Shown here in pieces: positions 11,823 to 20,850 of a stretch of 64,000 nucleotides of DNA. A program made the position numbers and the translations under genes. The notes beneath the pieces are model-generated. The model ran no database searches, was not told where the DNA came from, and saw only the letters and a list, made by a program, of their open reading frames with translations. Source of the DNA: Endomychus coccineus (taxonomy: Eukaryota; Arthropoda; Insecta; Coleoptera; Endomychidae); contig OY294069.1 in the NCBI GenBank assembly GCA_958510875.1, positions 165,167,111 to 165,231,110 of the forward strand. Reading direction: 5' to 3'. The number at the start of each line of letters is the position of its first letter. Within the stretch, counting starts at the first letter, position 1.

Positions 11823-12205
11823 TTCGATGAGGACTCAAACATTGAACAGATGAATCTTTGAGGTTAAATATCTGCTGTAGAAATTACCCCACTTTTATTA
11901 CCTTTTATTTGAGAATATCGATATTTCCCATGTAACGGCTTATTGCCTAAAGCTATTTTGTATGCAACATTGTTATCATTTGCGAGCCTACGAGGGCCTG
12001 TGTGTTGGTCGGGGCTAAATGAATATGTTTGACTATTATTACCTGTAGAGACTCATTTGAGATTCTTCAAGTTTGAGATTGATAACCCACATGAAGAAAG
12101 AAGCTTCAACGAATTGATAGGTTATTTATTATTTTCATATTCGCTATTCTGAATGTGACAACTTTATCGGCTTTAACACTCGAGATAAGAGAGAATATTT
12201 ACCGC

Positions 12206-12567
12206 AAACTGTCTTATAACCACTAGGTACTACATATTATAATAATTGAAAAGATAACATAATAATCTGAATCACTTTTTGAGGAACATTATATGCAAAC
12301 AGGTAATAAAACAAAAGTGTATTTATATTTATTAATTAATTAGATAGTAACATAAATTTTTTGTTCCTAACTCTGAAGCGATATTTATAATTTAGATTAC
12401 AATCCTGATGGGTTGATCCAAGGGACTGTACTTTACCAACGGCTCGTTCATTATTGTGATGTCTTGCGGGAAAGTGAGAGAAATAAAATACCAAAAATAA
12501 TAATAATAACATTTATTTAGAAAAATACATTTAGAATTAAAATAATAACATTATGATTCATGGTTCT
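12206..12567. other. Polinton spacer between left TIR and capsid gene
   Basis: AT-rich non-coding sequence downstream of the major capsid gene; it contains an ATAATAATAATAA run near 12,500 that may include the 3' processing signal, but no gene. Confidence 0.5.
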
Positions 12568-13770
12568 TCACACTAAACTCCGAACTGATCCTGTAATTGG
12601 AGAATACTCCATTATACGATCGTTAATGATGATGCAATAAGCCCTGGTGTTTTTGGGGAAATTCAGGAAACTTTCCATCTCTAGTTTGACGTCAACTGTT
12701 GATGACTTTATAGCATCGTTTTGTTTTGAACAGTCAATCACAAAAATTGCTCTATTCTTGAATGCTATATAATCTAACATGGGTTCGCTTATTATTTTAT
12801 TTGAAAATGATTTCTGGAAATCATAGTACATCTGGTATGCTTCCACGTATTGCTGGTCGGTGAAATTCAATTTCATTGCTTCATATGGATAACACTCTGA
12901 ATTCAAGTATAATTTTACATTTAGCAAGTTTATATTATCGAAATATGCACTGTGCTTAACAGGATTATTTTTTCGATCAGTTTGAAAAGCTAAAATCACA
13001 TATCTGGGTCGTTCCAAATTCATTGATGTTTTAACAGCCCAAATGTCACGAGTGCTCTCCTTCATCAACGGATTTTCATGCAGATCCCAGCTGCGAAATG
13101 GAATCAAAATAGGCTTCTCAGCACTCAAATTCTCCAACATTTGAAATTTAACCTGATCACTTGGAAACACATGTCGCACTTTTAATGCTATCGTCTTCAC
13201 ATTTATTTTAGCCGTTTTCGTGCCTGTGCTATTAGTATAGCAATCGTTATCGGTTCGAGACCTTATCAAGCGCAGCTTATGTTTTCCACTCAAGACTTTG
13301 TTATAGTCAATGAATAGACCTAGTAGAAAATTCAACGGTATCCATAAATTGACTTTATTATTGTAGACTGAACTCAATGCATCCTTAAATGACCATCCAG
13401 AAATAGCTAGAGGTATAGATTCATGTTTGGCATAGGTTAGATAAGCTCTGATGGTGCTGACAATACCAGGATCACGTACTTTGTCTATCTCTTTTCCATT
13501 CAATTCATAACTAATATATTCGAAGAGAAACGCTCCGAAATTATTCGTTAGTTTACATTAACCATCACCACTTGCTTCTGGCTGAAATTCTGCCTCGATG
13601 AATAAAGCAGACGATGCCAAATCTACCAACACATCTTGTTGATTGATTAATATCTCAATTTCATCGCTGTTGCCAAAAGATGTTGTGTGTGGATAGTAGG
13701 TATGAGTTTCTTCCCGGATGATGTCTTCAATGAAGTTTGGCTCGTTGAGTATTTGAAGTTTTTCCGACAT
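12568..13770 (-). pseudogene. Polinton major capsid protein (double jelly-roll), one in-frame stop
   Basis: The likely start is the ATG at 13,770 (MSEKLQILNEPNF). The frame runs to 12,568, about 400 codons, interrupted only by a single TAA at 13,558-13,560 after residue 70; both sides are in the same phase and the protein signature continues across it. The region after the stop has FLFEYISYELNGKEIDKVRD, the conserved block of Polinton/adintovirus-type hexon proteins, then the RVILAF-like strand region and the C-terminal Y-x-P-x-x-G-S-V segment. By family knowledge it forms the pseudo-hexameric capsomers of the icosahedral shell. Length is slightly short for the family. The start overlaps the end of the upstream small ORF by 44 bp. 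The stop would truncate translation unless read through; the copy at 6.6-7.6 kb does not share it. Confidence 0.88.
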
Positions 13771-13942
13771 TGTAACCAAGGGACTTCAAAAAATTTATAT
13801 TTTCCAATGATAGTGATGCAGAAGCAACCTTCTCCTTCTTCAATGACAGTGATGCAGAAGCAACCTTCTCCCTCGAGCTCGTTGTAGATAATGACTGATG
13901 ACCACTATGGAGATGTCTTTTATTGCTAAAATCCAAACCCAT
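13727..13942 (-). CDS. Small Polinton ORF upstream of the capsid gene
   Basis: A 71-residue frame starts at the ATG at 13,942 (MGLDFSNKRH) and overlaps the first 44 bp of the capsid gene in another phase. It contains an internal 12-residue tandem duplication (EKVASASLSLKK followed by EKVASASLSLE), encoded by a 36-bp repeat, and a FLKSLGYNV segment near the end. The homologous sequence at about 7,430-7,560 has one unit only, so the duplication arose in this copy. A similar small frame with a FLKSLG motif before the capsid gene is something I associate with insect Polintons, but its function is unknown. Confidence 0.55.
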   Translation of the reverse strand: MGLDFSNKRHLHSGHQSLSTTSSREKVASASLSLKKEKVASASLSLENINFLKSLGYNVGKTSNTQRAKLH

Positions 13943-14022
13943 GTTCTCAAGCAATGGCTACTGCAACTTTCTCAGTTGAATTCCTTTCATATAATGAGTG
14001 GTGGTGAGTATTGGATTATTAT

Positions 14023-14764
14023 TTATTGTTGTGAGCCATAATCCCTAGCGATCTTTTTCAATTCCAATCGTATAATAATTTCTTCTCCACGAAAATTTAC
14101 CGGTTTCCAATTCTGATCTAAAATATTCAGCGTGATGTTATCGAAGGACGTCTTGCTGATGACCGGTAGATAAATAAGATTCTTCGGCTCTATATCAATG
14201 GAAAACCGGTGGTACAAGAGGTGAGAACTCATATATCGTATGAGCTATCTTATTGTTATAATATGCTCCTGCGGTTAAGTTACACTCTACGCGTATAGTT
14301 TGAACTTTGATTATGTTTATAGGTCGATCAGATACGTGTAGTTCACGAGATGTCAATTTCTTTTTGCTGAATCCCAACAGTTCGCTTATACTATCTTTAG
14401 GAATAAAATTCACTTTAAAATCACTCTTCAGCTCTGTGTGTAGAGTGTTGTTGTTAGATTTTATTGATAATTTCCGGTCACGCTCTTCTTGCTTCACTCC
14501 TATCCCGCAAACTGTACTTTGTATGAAATTTTCGATGTCTGTCAACTCGTAGGACCCCGTAGGTATAGTAACTACTTTTTCCTCACCCTTCACATCTTCA
14601 TAATAAAATTTATTAAAACCTTCTTCAATGTTCGGGATGCTATTGTACGTATGCAAACCAACAAGTGCGATAGAATAATATGAATGAGGATCTAGTTCTA
14701 TAGGTGGGTGAAAATCTACAGATAAGCGGGAGCTCTTACCTGTGATAGTGAACGTCTGAGACAT
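14023..14764 (-). pseudogene. Polinton minor capsid protein (penton, single jelly-roll), frameshifted
   Basis: The likely start is the ATG at 14,764 ([14 protein letters not shown]). The first frame covers the N-terminal jelly-roll part including [19 protein letters not shown], typical of Polinton penton proteins. Between 14,232 and 14,195 the reading switches to another frame, which carries the C-terminus (ISKTSFDNITLNILDQ and the NFRGEEIIIRL strand). Together they cover about 245 codons, the normal size. The protein would occupy the five-fold vertices. The frameshift implies loss of the full protein unless corrected by slippage; no slippery heptamer is obvious. Confidence 0.85.
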
Positions 14765-15355
14765 GATTGATGATAACTTCATCAACAATCTATTTATATA
14801 CTAATAAAATGCAATGTTAGTCGACCACAACTGAAGAGTTAGAGAGGAATTCCAAATATAACAGGCTACAATTATAAGTGTTATATTGCATGAAATATCG
14901 TGTTGACTGCAAACTTTATCGAATGAATTGATACCCTGAATCTCCTCAACCGTTCTTCTAGTTTTGCCTCTGGTATTGATTTGAAGTTCAACCGGGAGCT
15001 TCAAATCAATGCGTATTGGGAACACCTTCTCCTACGTACGCTTCCCTACAGACTGATGAGAATTCAAGATTGCACTGTTATTTGAAGAGGGGCGGGGAAA
15101 AGACCAAAGATCTCAAAATAATTTTTTTATTAATTTTCTCAATACAAAAGACTTAAGTATAATCTTAACAATATATGTTTCAAATATCTCACTCTTGACT
15201 CTTGATTCATCGTCCTAGTCGTATTGCATATTCCTACCCCTTCCACCTATATTGAAGTCCTTTTATGTATGTTCGACGCTGGTAAAAGTTCTTTCTTCTG
15301 TGCTCATGAAGCTCATGCAAAACTTGTTCTCTACTCATCTTATCAATGTGGAAAT
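14765..15355. other. Polinton intergenic stretch
   Basis: Between minor capsid and fibre genes. A minus-strand frame at 14,801-15,025 (about 74 codons, LKLPVELQINTRGKTRRT) is open but unrecognised; in complete Polintons additional small genes or the protease can sit in such gaps, so it could be a remnant. The rest shows no coding signal. Confidence 0.35.
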
Positions 15356-16009
15356 CTAGTGTAGAATTAATTTTTTGGGTATATTCACAGGATTTGGAGA
15401 TATACGTTTCACAGAGCCCTGCTTTGTTGTTGTGGATGATGAGGGTCTCTTCTTAGAAGGTTCCACAGATGTCATCCGTCGTTCTAACGCCTCCACTTTA
15501 CTAGTAATGTCATTTAGACGCATGTTCACACTGTTAAATGTGTTATTGATCTCTTTCAATTCATTTCTGTTTTCCCTCACACTATCACTGATTGTTTTAT
15601 ACTCTGATTTTATATAGATTCCCATTTCATTATATTTATTCTGAATGTCCATCAGATGTTTATCAATGTTGAGAATAACCTTCTCATTCGTTAAGTTATG
15701 TTCATCCAGGTCCTTGTTGATATCTTTGATCAAATTATCAACCCTAACATTGGAGGTATCTTTAAGACTGGTTTCCGTTTTCAGATTCAGTTTGTGTGTT
15801 AATTTATCAACATACACTTTATTTGCAACATCTCCATCATCATTCGGTGATTTTACGTTGCACAATCTACGATTTTCCATATCATAACTTCCATCGGTCG
15901 TTAGGAATAATCCTTGTCCGTGAACTTGTTTGAAATTATTATTAAATACATTTGTATCATATATCCACATGGAAGAGGAGGCTCTGCCAAACTTATCCAT
16001 TGAAACCAT
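15356..16009 (-). CDS. Fibre-like coiled-coil protein of the Polinton
   Basis: An intact frame of 217 codons starts at 16,009; an alternative start is at 16,000. Residues 1-47 form a hydrophilic head; residues 48-68 read RRLCNVKSPNDDGDVANKVYVD-like, the motif found just before the shaft in many tail-fibre and virion-spike proteins (R-L-x-N-V-x-x-P-x-x-x-x-D-A-V-N-K-x-Y-V-D). Residues about 80-190 are rich in heptad-spaced I/L/V with charged residues, predicting a long coiled coil, followed by a basic Ser/Thr-rich tail. I infer a trimeric surface fibre. It overlaps the end of the DUF8207-like gene by 17 bp, suggesting co-transcription. Other possibility: a scaffold or core protein. Confidence 0.65.
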   Translation of the reverse strand: MVSMDKFGRASSSMWIYDTNVFNNNFKQVHGQGLFLTTDGSYDMENRRLCNVKSPNDDGDVANKVYVDKLTHKLNLKTETSLKDTSNVRVDNLIKDINKDLDEHNLTNEKVILNIDKHLMDIQNKYNEMGIYIKSEYKTISDSVRENRNELKEINNTFNSVNMRLNDITSKVEALERRMTSVEPSKKRPSSSTTTKQGSVKRISPNPVNIPKKLILH

Positions 16010-17048
16010 CTTTATAACTGTGATGAATTTGTCTTACACCTGGTTTTTGTTCAATTACCCCTGCCTCTATCAATTCTTCTATTATAGAGATTATCTCATT
16101 ATGGTTACCGGCATGCGAGGATGCAACAAGAAGTCTCAGTCTATCCACCATTTCGTTAACGTCATCCCAATAAAAATATTCGATAGGTTTCTCGTTATAT
16201 TCAAGCATATCATTTTTGATATATGCACTTCCAGTGTATGTTTTGGCTCTGGGTCTTTTCATGGAATTAATCAAAGGTTTCAGTACATGTTTGTATTTCA
16301 CTGTGTATCTTATTCGATCAGCTGGATCGTTATTACGTCTATGGGCACTAGTCATTTCCATCATTTGACTGTAATTTTTCCCATCTTCCACAGTGTAAGT
16401 ATCAGGTAGAACATCTTTGTAAAATATCAAATTATACAGTCCTGTGGTACCCTTGAACGGAGTACCCTTGATAATTATATTACTCTCACTATCAATTTCT
16501 ATAGGTTGATTACCCATGAACCATTTGTCTAAAGTTGAATTATATTGCAAACCCATTTTATCATCATATCTCTTAACATCATCATCCAATAGGAATCCTT
16601 CCAAGTAATAACGTGCTAATGTGGGGTATTGTTGCAGAAACTCCTCTGTAGCCGCTGCATTATCTTTCTTATGTTTTCTGAATTCTTCACGAATCTGATC
16701 GATAGTAGGTTCGGGTGTAAACACATCCTCCTCAGTATCTTGGGGGTTATATACGAATTCTTCACCTTCAGTTACAATATTTGGGATTGGTATGTTCTCC
16801 ATTTGTGTTGCTGTAGAAACAATACTTTTAGGTTTAACCAACGAATTTTGTTTGATTATTTCAGCATTTTTCGCAATTTCCTCCAGAGGTTTAGATACAT
16901 TCTTGAACATATTATCTAGAATCTCACCATTTTCAGCTTTACCCAATTTCACAGCCATATATTTTTTCCTCACAACGTTTGCTAACTCCCAAATTTTTTT
17001 CTTCAATTGTTGTTTTTCCTTTAGCATGTTACTCACACCCACGTCCAT
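15993..17048 (-). CDS. DUF8207-like virion-module protein of the Polinton
   Basis: An intact frame of 351 residues. Residues 8-60 are a basic/acidic helical segment; 70-140 are low-complexity and acidic; 160-265 hold the most conserved part (DKMGLQYN, FMGN, I-x-I-x-G-T-P-F-K-G-T-T-G-L-Y-N-L-I-F, and ADRIRYTVKYKHVL). After a short linker with AKTYTGSAYIKND, residues 285-330 contain EYFYWDDVNEMVDRLRLLVAS and an EIISIIEELIEAG helix. This layout matches proteins annotated DUF8207 that accompany Polinton-type ATPase and capsid genes in invertebrate genomes. The function is not known; position between ATPase and fibre suggests a structural or assembly role. It lies 42 bp downstream of the ATPase gene. 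Confidence 0.75.
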   Translation of the reverse strand: MDVGVSNMLKEKQQLKKKIWELANVVRKKYMAVKLGKAENGEILDNMFKNVSKPLEEIAKNAEIIKQNSLVKPKSIVSTATQMENIPIPNIVTEGEEFVYNPQDTEEDVFTPEPTIDQIREEFRKHKKDNAAATEEFLQQYPTLARYYLEGFLLDDDVKRYDDKMGLQYNSTLDKWFMGNQPIEIDSESNIIIKGTPFKGTTGLYNLIFYKDVLPDTYTVEDGKNYSQMMEMTSAHRRNNDPADRIRYTVKYKHVLKPLINSMKRPRAKTYTGSAYIKNDMLEYNEKPIEYFYWDDVNEMVDRLRLLVASSHAGNHNEIISIIEELIEAGVIEQKPGVRQIHHSYKDGFNG

Positions 17049-17090
17049 GCTGAGCGGGTTGTCTATTTCAAATGAAAGTATATATACATG

Positions 17091-17816
17091 TTAGATATAT
17101 ATATAACTATCAAAACCTTTGCGATAACGTCCTTTATTCATATCACAGTCTTTGTTTATCATAAGGAATCCATATTTATCTTTCCAACATACGCTACATA
17201 TCTCTTTGAATTTTTCGAGTGACATGTCGGTACTTACATGATCGGTGAATATATGTTTCAAATTGAGCTCATCCTGTTTGAAAATAATCAAGCAATTGGC
17301 ATTGTCGCGCAATCCATGTTTTGGACATTTAGCAAAAGACTGGCAAAGATAGAAACTATCAATTGAGTTGTGTCTCCCTCTTGAAAAATAAGCACGAATT
17401 TTCTGCTGTTTCTCAAACATCACGTCATCGAATATTATTATCGAATTAGGCCTCGCTTCTGTGGGGTATATGACCTCATCACTTTCGGTACAAGGAAAAT
17501 ATCCAAGCCCCTCAATTTTCTTCAATGTCTCCTTTAGTAACTGGTATTTTGGTTGGTGTAAAGACTTTGAATATATGTACACGTTTTCAAATTTCAGGCC
17601 GTTAGCATCCAACAATAGAGATAACATCACATTTGTTTTCCCACAATTACTTGGACCACAGATTATTGTTCGTAGAGTATTAGGCAGCAAAGAGCTGTGA
17701 CGTTGTGGTTGTTCAACATTCTCATTGCTTGACCCTAAGTTCATAATACTCAACGAGTCTTTTTGCTTAACAATCTTCATCATGCCTGAAGGCGAATCGA
17801 AATCATACTGGAACAT
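17091..17816 (-). CDS. FtsK/HerA-type genome-packaging ATPase of the Polinton
   Basis: An intact frame of 241 residues. The Walker A P-loop GPSNCGKT is at residues 54-61 and Walker B IIIFDD at 126-131, followed by the R-x-Y-F-S-R-G-R-H-N motif (142-150) and the sensor-like CQS at 158-160, all typical of the A32-like packaging ATPases of Polintons, virophages and related DNA viruses. Such enzymes pump the genome into the preformed capsid using ATP. Length is normal for Polinton ATPases. It is the first gene of the minus-strand series, 42 bp upstream of the DUF8207-like gene, with the repeat array at 17.94-18.57 kb directly upstream, where the promoter would be expected. Confidence 0.93.
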   Translation of the reverse strand: MFQYDFDSPSGMMKIVKQKDSLSIMNLGSSNENVEQPQRHSSLLPNTLRTIICGPSNCGKTNVMLSLLLDANGLKFENVYIYSKSLHQPKYQLLKETLKKIEGLGYFPCTESDEVIYPTEARPNSIIIFDDVMFEKQQKIRAYFSRGRHNSIDSFYLCQSFAKCPKHGLRDNANCLIIFKQDELNLKHIFTDHVSTDMSLEKFKEICSVCWKDKYGFLMINKDCDMNKGRYRKGFDSYIYI

Positions 17817-17943
17817 ATGTTAATAAGCATTTGTTTATATACTAGATGATGATGTTATATTGTGTATGTCTGATCACGCGGTTGGGTACTTCTACGCTTC
17901 TCTCTCTCATAATCAGGTATCAAATACATGTTAAATAGGTATG

Positions 17944-18345
17944 ACTGTTGAAATACGTGTCTGAATGCTGAAACACGTGTCTGAATGTTGAAACACGTGT
18001 CTGAATGTTGAAACACGTGTCTGAAACACGTGTCTGAATGTTGAAACACGTGTCTGAATGTTGAAACACGTGTCTGAAACACGTGTCTGAATGTTGAAAC
18101 ACGTGTCTGAAACACGTGTCTGAATGTTGAAACACGTGTCTGAATGCTGAAACACGTGTCTGAACGTTGAAACACGTGTCTGAATGTTGAAACACGTGTC
18201 TGAATGCTGAAACACGTGTCTGAATGTTGAAACACGTGTCTGAATGTTGAAACACGTGTCTGAAACACGTGTCTGAATGTTGAAACACGTGTCTGAATGT
18301 TGAAACACGTGTCTGAAACACGTGTCTGAATGTTGAAACACGTGA
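17944..18345. repeat. Iteron-like tandem array of ACACGTGT palindromes
   Basis: The basic unit is 20 bp, TGAATGTTGAAACACGTGTC. I count 21 complete GTGTC-ending cores plus a final CACGTGAACG, the first core being TACGTG. In five places the unit is shortened to 13 bp (TGAAACACGTGTC) by loss of the spacer. A few units carry single changes (GCTG, ACGTTG). The core ACACGTGT is a perfect palindrome containing the E-box CACGTG. It lies upstream of the ATPase gene and next to the right TIR. Such clustered palindromes resemble replication iterons or multimerised transcription factor sites; either role is inference. Confidence 0.95.
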
Positions 18346-18566
18346 ACGATGGTCGCCGGATTGAATCAGTTACTGTCATTGGCTTGAAGCAGTGACGTCA
18401 TCATCGTTCGTGAACGATGGTCGCCGGATTGAATCAGTTACTGTCATTGGTTTGAAGCAGTGACGTCATCATCGTTCGTGAACGATGGTCGCCGGATTGA
18501 ATCAGTTACTGTCATTGGCTTGAAGCAGTGACGTCATCATCGTTCGTAAACTATGATCGCCGGATC
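18341..18566. repeat. Three 68-bp direct repeats plus a partial fourth
   Basis: Copies at 18,341-18,408, 18,409-18,476 and 18,477-18,544 have identical length and differ at about one position; a partial fourth follows to 18,566. Each carries TGACGTCA, a perfect CRE/ATF palindrome, and the copy junctions form the imperfect palindrome CATCGTTCGTGAACGATG. A related motif (CATCGTTCACGAACTATGATGG) occurs in the TIRs. Confidence 0.93.
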
Positions 18567-18689
18567 TTCAATTCAATAAAACACTACTTACTCGTCAAAA
18601 TCCTTATGTATTTCGATACACATAAAGCTATAGTCTGATGTTCTCACCCACCCCAATTTGTATGCATCATATTGATTTTCCCTACATCA
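18567..18689. other. Short spacer before right TIR
   Basis: AT-rich spacer without recognisable signal. Confidence 0.4.
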
Positions 18690-18696
18690 GCGGTAA

Positions 18697-18800
<104 letters not shown>

Positions 18801-19967
18801 CTCGAGTGTTGAAGCTGATAAAGTTGTCACATTCAGAATAACGAATATTCATTGATATCAAATCGTTGAAGCTTCTTTCTTCATGTGGGTTATCAATCTC
18901 AAACTTGAAGAATCTCAAATGAGTCTCTACAGGTAATAATAGTCAAACATATTCATTTAGCCCCGACCAACACACAGGCCCTCGTAGGCTCGCAAATGAT
19001 AACAATGTTGCATACAAAATAGCTTTAGGCAATAAGCCGTTACATGGGAAATATCGATATTCTCAAATAAAAGGTAATAAAAGTGGGGTAATTTCTACAG
19101 CAGATATTTAACCTCAAAGATTCATCTGTTCAATGTTTGAGTCCTCATCGAACCATCATAGTTCGTGAACGATGGTGACAGGCTGTTGAATCACGTGCTA
19201 AACAAGTGTCTGAATGTTGATAATGATCGCTTATGAAGATACTATAGCTCTACTCAATGTTCAGACTTTTATGAAGCATGTGTTTGAATGTCATATAGAT
19301 TAGCGCTTATGAAGATATTCATATGATTATGTAAACCCATGAACAAAAATGTGTTTATCATTATAATCTTTTACGCGAACGTATGGAGTTTGTAAAAGTT
19401 GTGCTCGTGAACAATCTGTATAACATCACATTCCATACCCCATTGAAGTCTCCCAACTCCATTTTGTATACTAAAAATAATATCCATATATGTTTAAGAT
19501 GATTGAAATCGCATTTTGTAATATAGCAATCAAGTAAGGTACAGACAGCTTGAATAAACGTTTTTGAAAGTAATTTCCTTATAAACATCGCGTTTGAGAG
19601 AGATGCAGAAGATATCATTTCCGTACTGTATAACATTCCATCTATACACCCACTCCGATGAAGGAGCAGCAGCCCTCCCATGATACCTCGATGAAGCCCC
19701 GGTCTCTTTCAAAAATCACGTGACTGACGACATGTACAAACAACACTATTTCAAAACCCTAGGACTGACGCTATGAAGAAGCAGCCTCACATTCCATACC
19801 TCGCTGTAGGCTCCGACACTTCGTCCCCCGCATGTTCAGATACCTGCATGACTAACGTCATGTAAAACAATTACCTGCATCATATAGACTGCAATATACT
19901 CGCACTTATCACTCAGACCGGATACCCTGCGGTTATATCTACAACATTAAAATCACTTGTTCTCAAT

Positions 19968-20037
19968 TCCTCCATAGCTGAGCGGTTAAGGAGCTGGCTT
20001 TGGATTTCATTTCTCGGGTTCGATTCCCGTGTGTAGA
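19968..20037 (+). pseudogene. tRNA-like sequence in right TIR
   Basis: TAGCTGAGCGG at 19,975-19,985 fits the Pol III A-box and GGTTCGATTCC at 20,017-20,027 is a perfect B-box, 42 bp apart as in tRNA genes. A D-stem (GCT/AGC) and a four-pair T-stem (CGGG/CCCG) can form, but the acceptor arms do not pair and the anticodon stem is poor. It is therefore a tRNA-derived pseudogene or SINE head rather than a working tRNA. Both TIRs carry it. Confidence 0.6.
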
Positions 20038-20418
20038 AAAATATTTTGATGCTGCTTTACATTGAAGTTCTCCCTAACCTCACATATTGCTTGCTGTCTA
20101 CCTTGAACGATCTTGTATATACAGGCTGATTACCACTACTCGGTCTCCATCATACAACCATAGCAGAAGGGCCCCTAGCGGTCAGAGACCACACTCTGGC
20201 CGTCTACCCGGTAACACGTAGAGGTTAGACGCGAGACAACACCCTAACCGTCTACCCGGCCGGTAATACAGGGTCAGTACTTACCGATACCTGTCTGGGC
20301 ATACCGCGCCCATAACTGATAAGGAACCCAAGGTCGTCTGAGATCGTGCATGCACTACTGGTTGCCTACATCTGATAAGGCTCTCTATCAGGCGGGCCAA
20401 GGTGCCTCCATACCTACT

Positions 20419-20424
20419 AACGTC
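20419..20424. repeat. Target-site duplication (right), AACGTC
   Basis: Second copy of the 6-bp duplication flanking the Polinton. Confidence 0.9.
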
Positions 20425-20850
20425 ATTGAGAGTTCCTATGACTGTCCTGCATCGTACCATGTTCTGGATCCATCTGCACAGCAGATCTTCCATCCCTCGC
20501 TCTCGCGTTGCTCGGGCAATTGATTCGAAAGAGGTGTTATCAACAGCTCCCTCTATGTCCAGAAAGCTCGCTTGCGCAATTTCTTTGCAGTCCAGCAATT
20601 TTTCTGCTCTATGTATAAATACTACCATTTCGCAGGATTCCCCGGTTTGGTTGGCATACTGGTTACGATGTAGGGGATTTCTTATAAGAGTTCCATCCCT
20701 GACATGCCTGTCGATCAGTTTCTCTAGAGTTTTCAGGAGAAACGATGTCTGATAGAACGGAAAGATTTTGGCTGGGCGTAAAACTTTTTGGTATAAATAC
20801 CGATGCTTCCCTTTGTCTAGTGGCTTATCCCGCATCAGAGTTTCGCCATA
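20425..20850 (-). mobile_element. LINE RT, 5' part, right flank of the Polinton insertion
   Basis: The minus strand encodes an RT segment: SFLLKTLEKLIDRHVRDG, RNPLHRNQYANQTGESCEM, FLDIEGAVDNTSFESIARA, and QNMVRCRTVIGTLND right at the insertion point. The last 46 codons of the open frame (down to 20,281) are translated TIR sequence, not RT. It continues at 8,880-9,108 on the other side. Upstream of 20,850 the homology fades. Confidence 0.88.

Larger units (their letters stand above)
9109..12205. repeat. Left terminal inverted repeat of the Polinton (3,097 bp)
   Basis: It matches the complement of 18,690-20,418 almost base for base, apart from one block (about 10,118-11,565) that has no counterpart on the right. 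It contains the minus-strand tRNA-like sequence, degenerate GTCAGTCA-containing repeats at about 9,660-10,320, and an internal direct repeat. The plus-strand open frame at 9,846-10,370 is partly present in the right arm too, but is built from the degenerate repeats and shows no domain, so I do not call it a gene. The inner end reads ATATTTACCGC. Confidence 0.93.

Noticed and set aside
17855..18379. Three overlapping open frames of 133-174 codons rich in TCFNIQTRVS-type repeats
   Set aside because: They are translations of the 20-bp tandem array in all frames; no independent coding evidence.
17944..18566. Possible CRISPR array
   Set aside because: Spacers are not unique, units are 13/20 or 68 bp without repeat-spacer structure, no cas genes, and the genome is animal.
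20281..20418. Last 46 codons of the RT-containing frame on the right flank
   Set aside because: First taken as RT, but the sequence is identical to the left TIR and lies inside the element boundary, so it is a chance continuation of the frame into the TIR.
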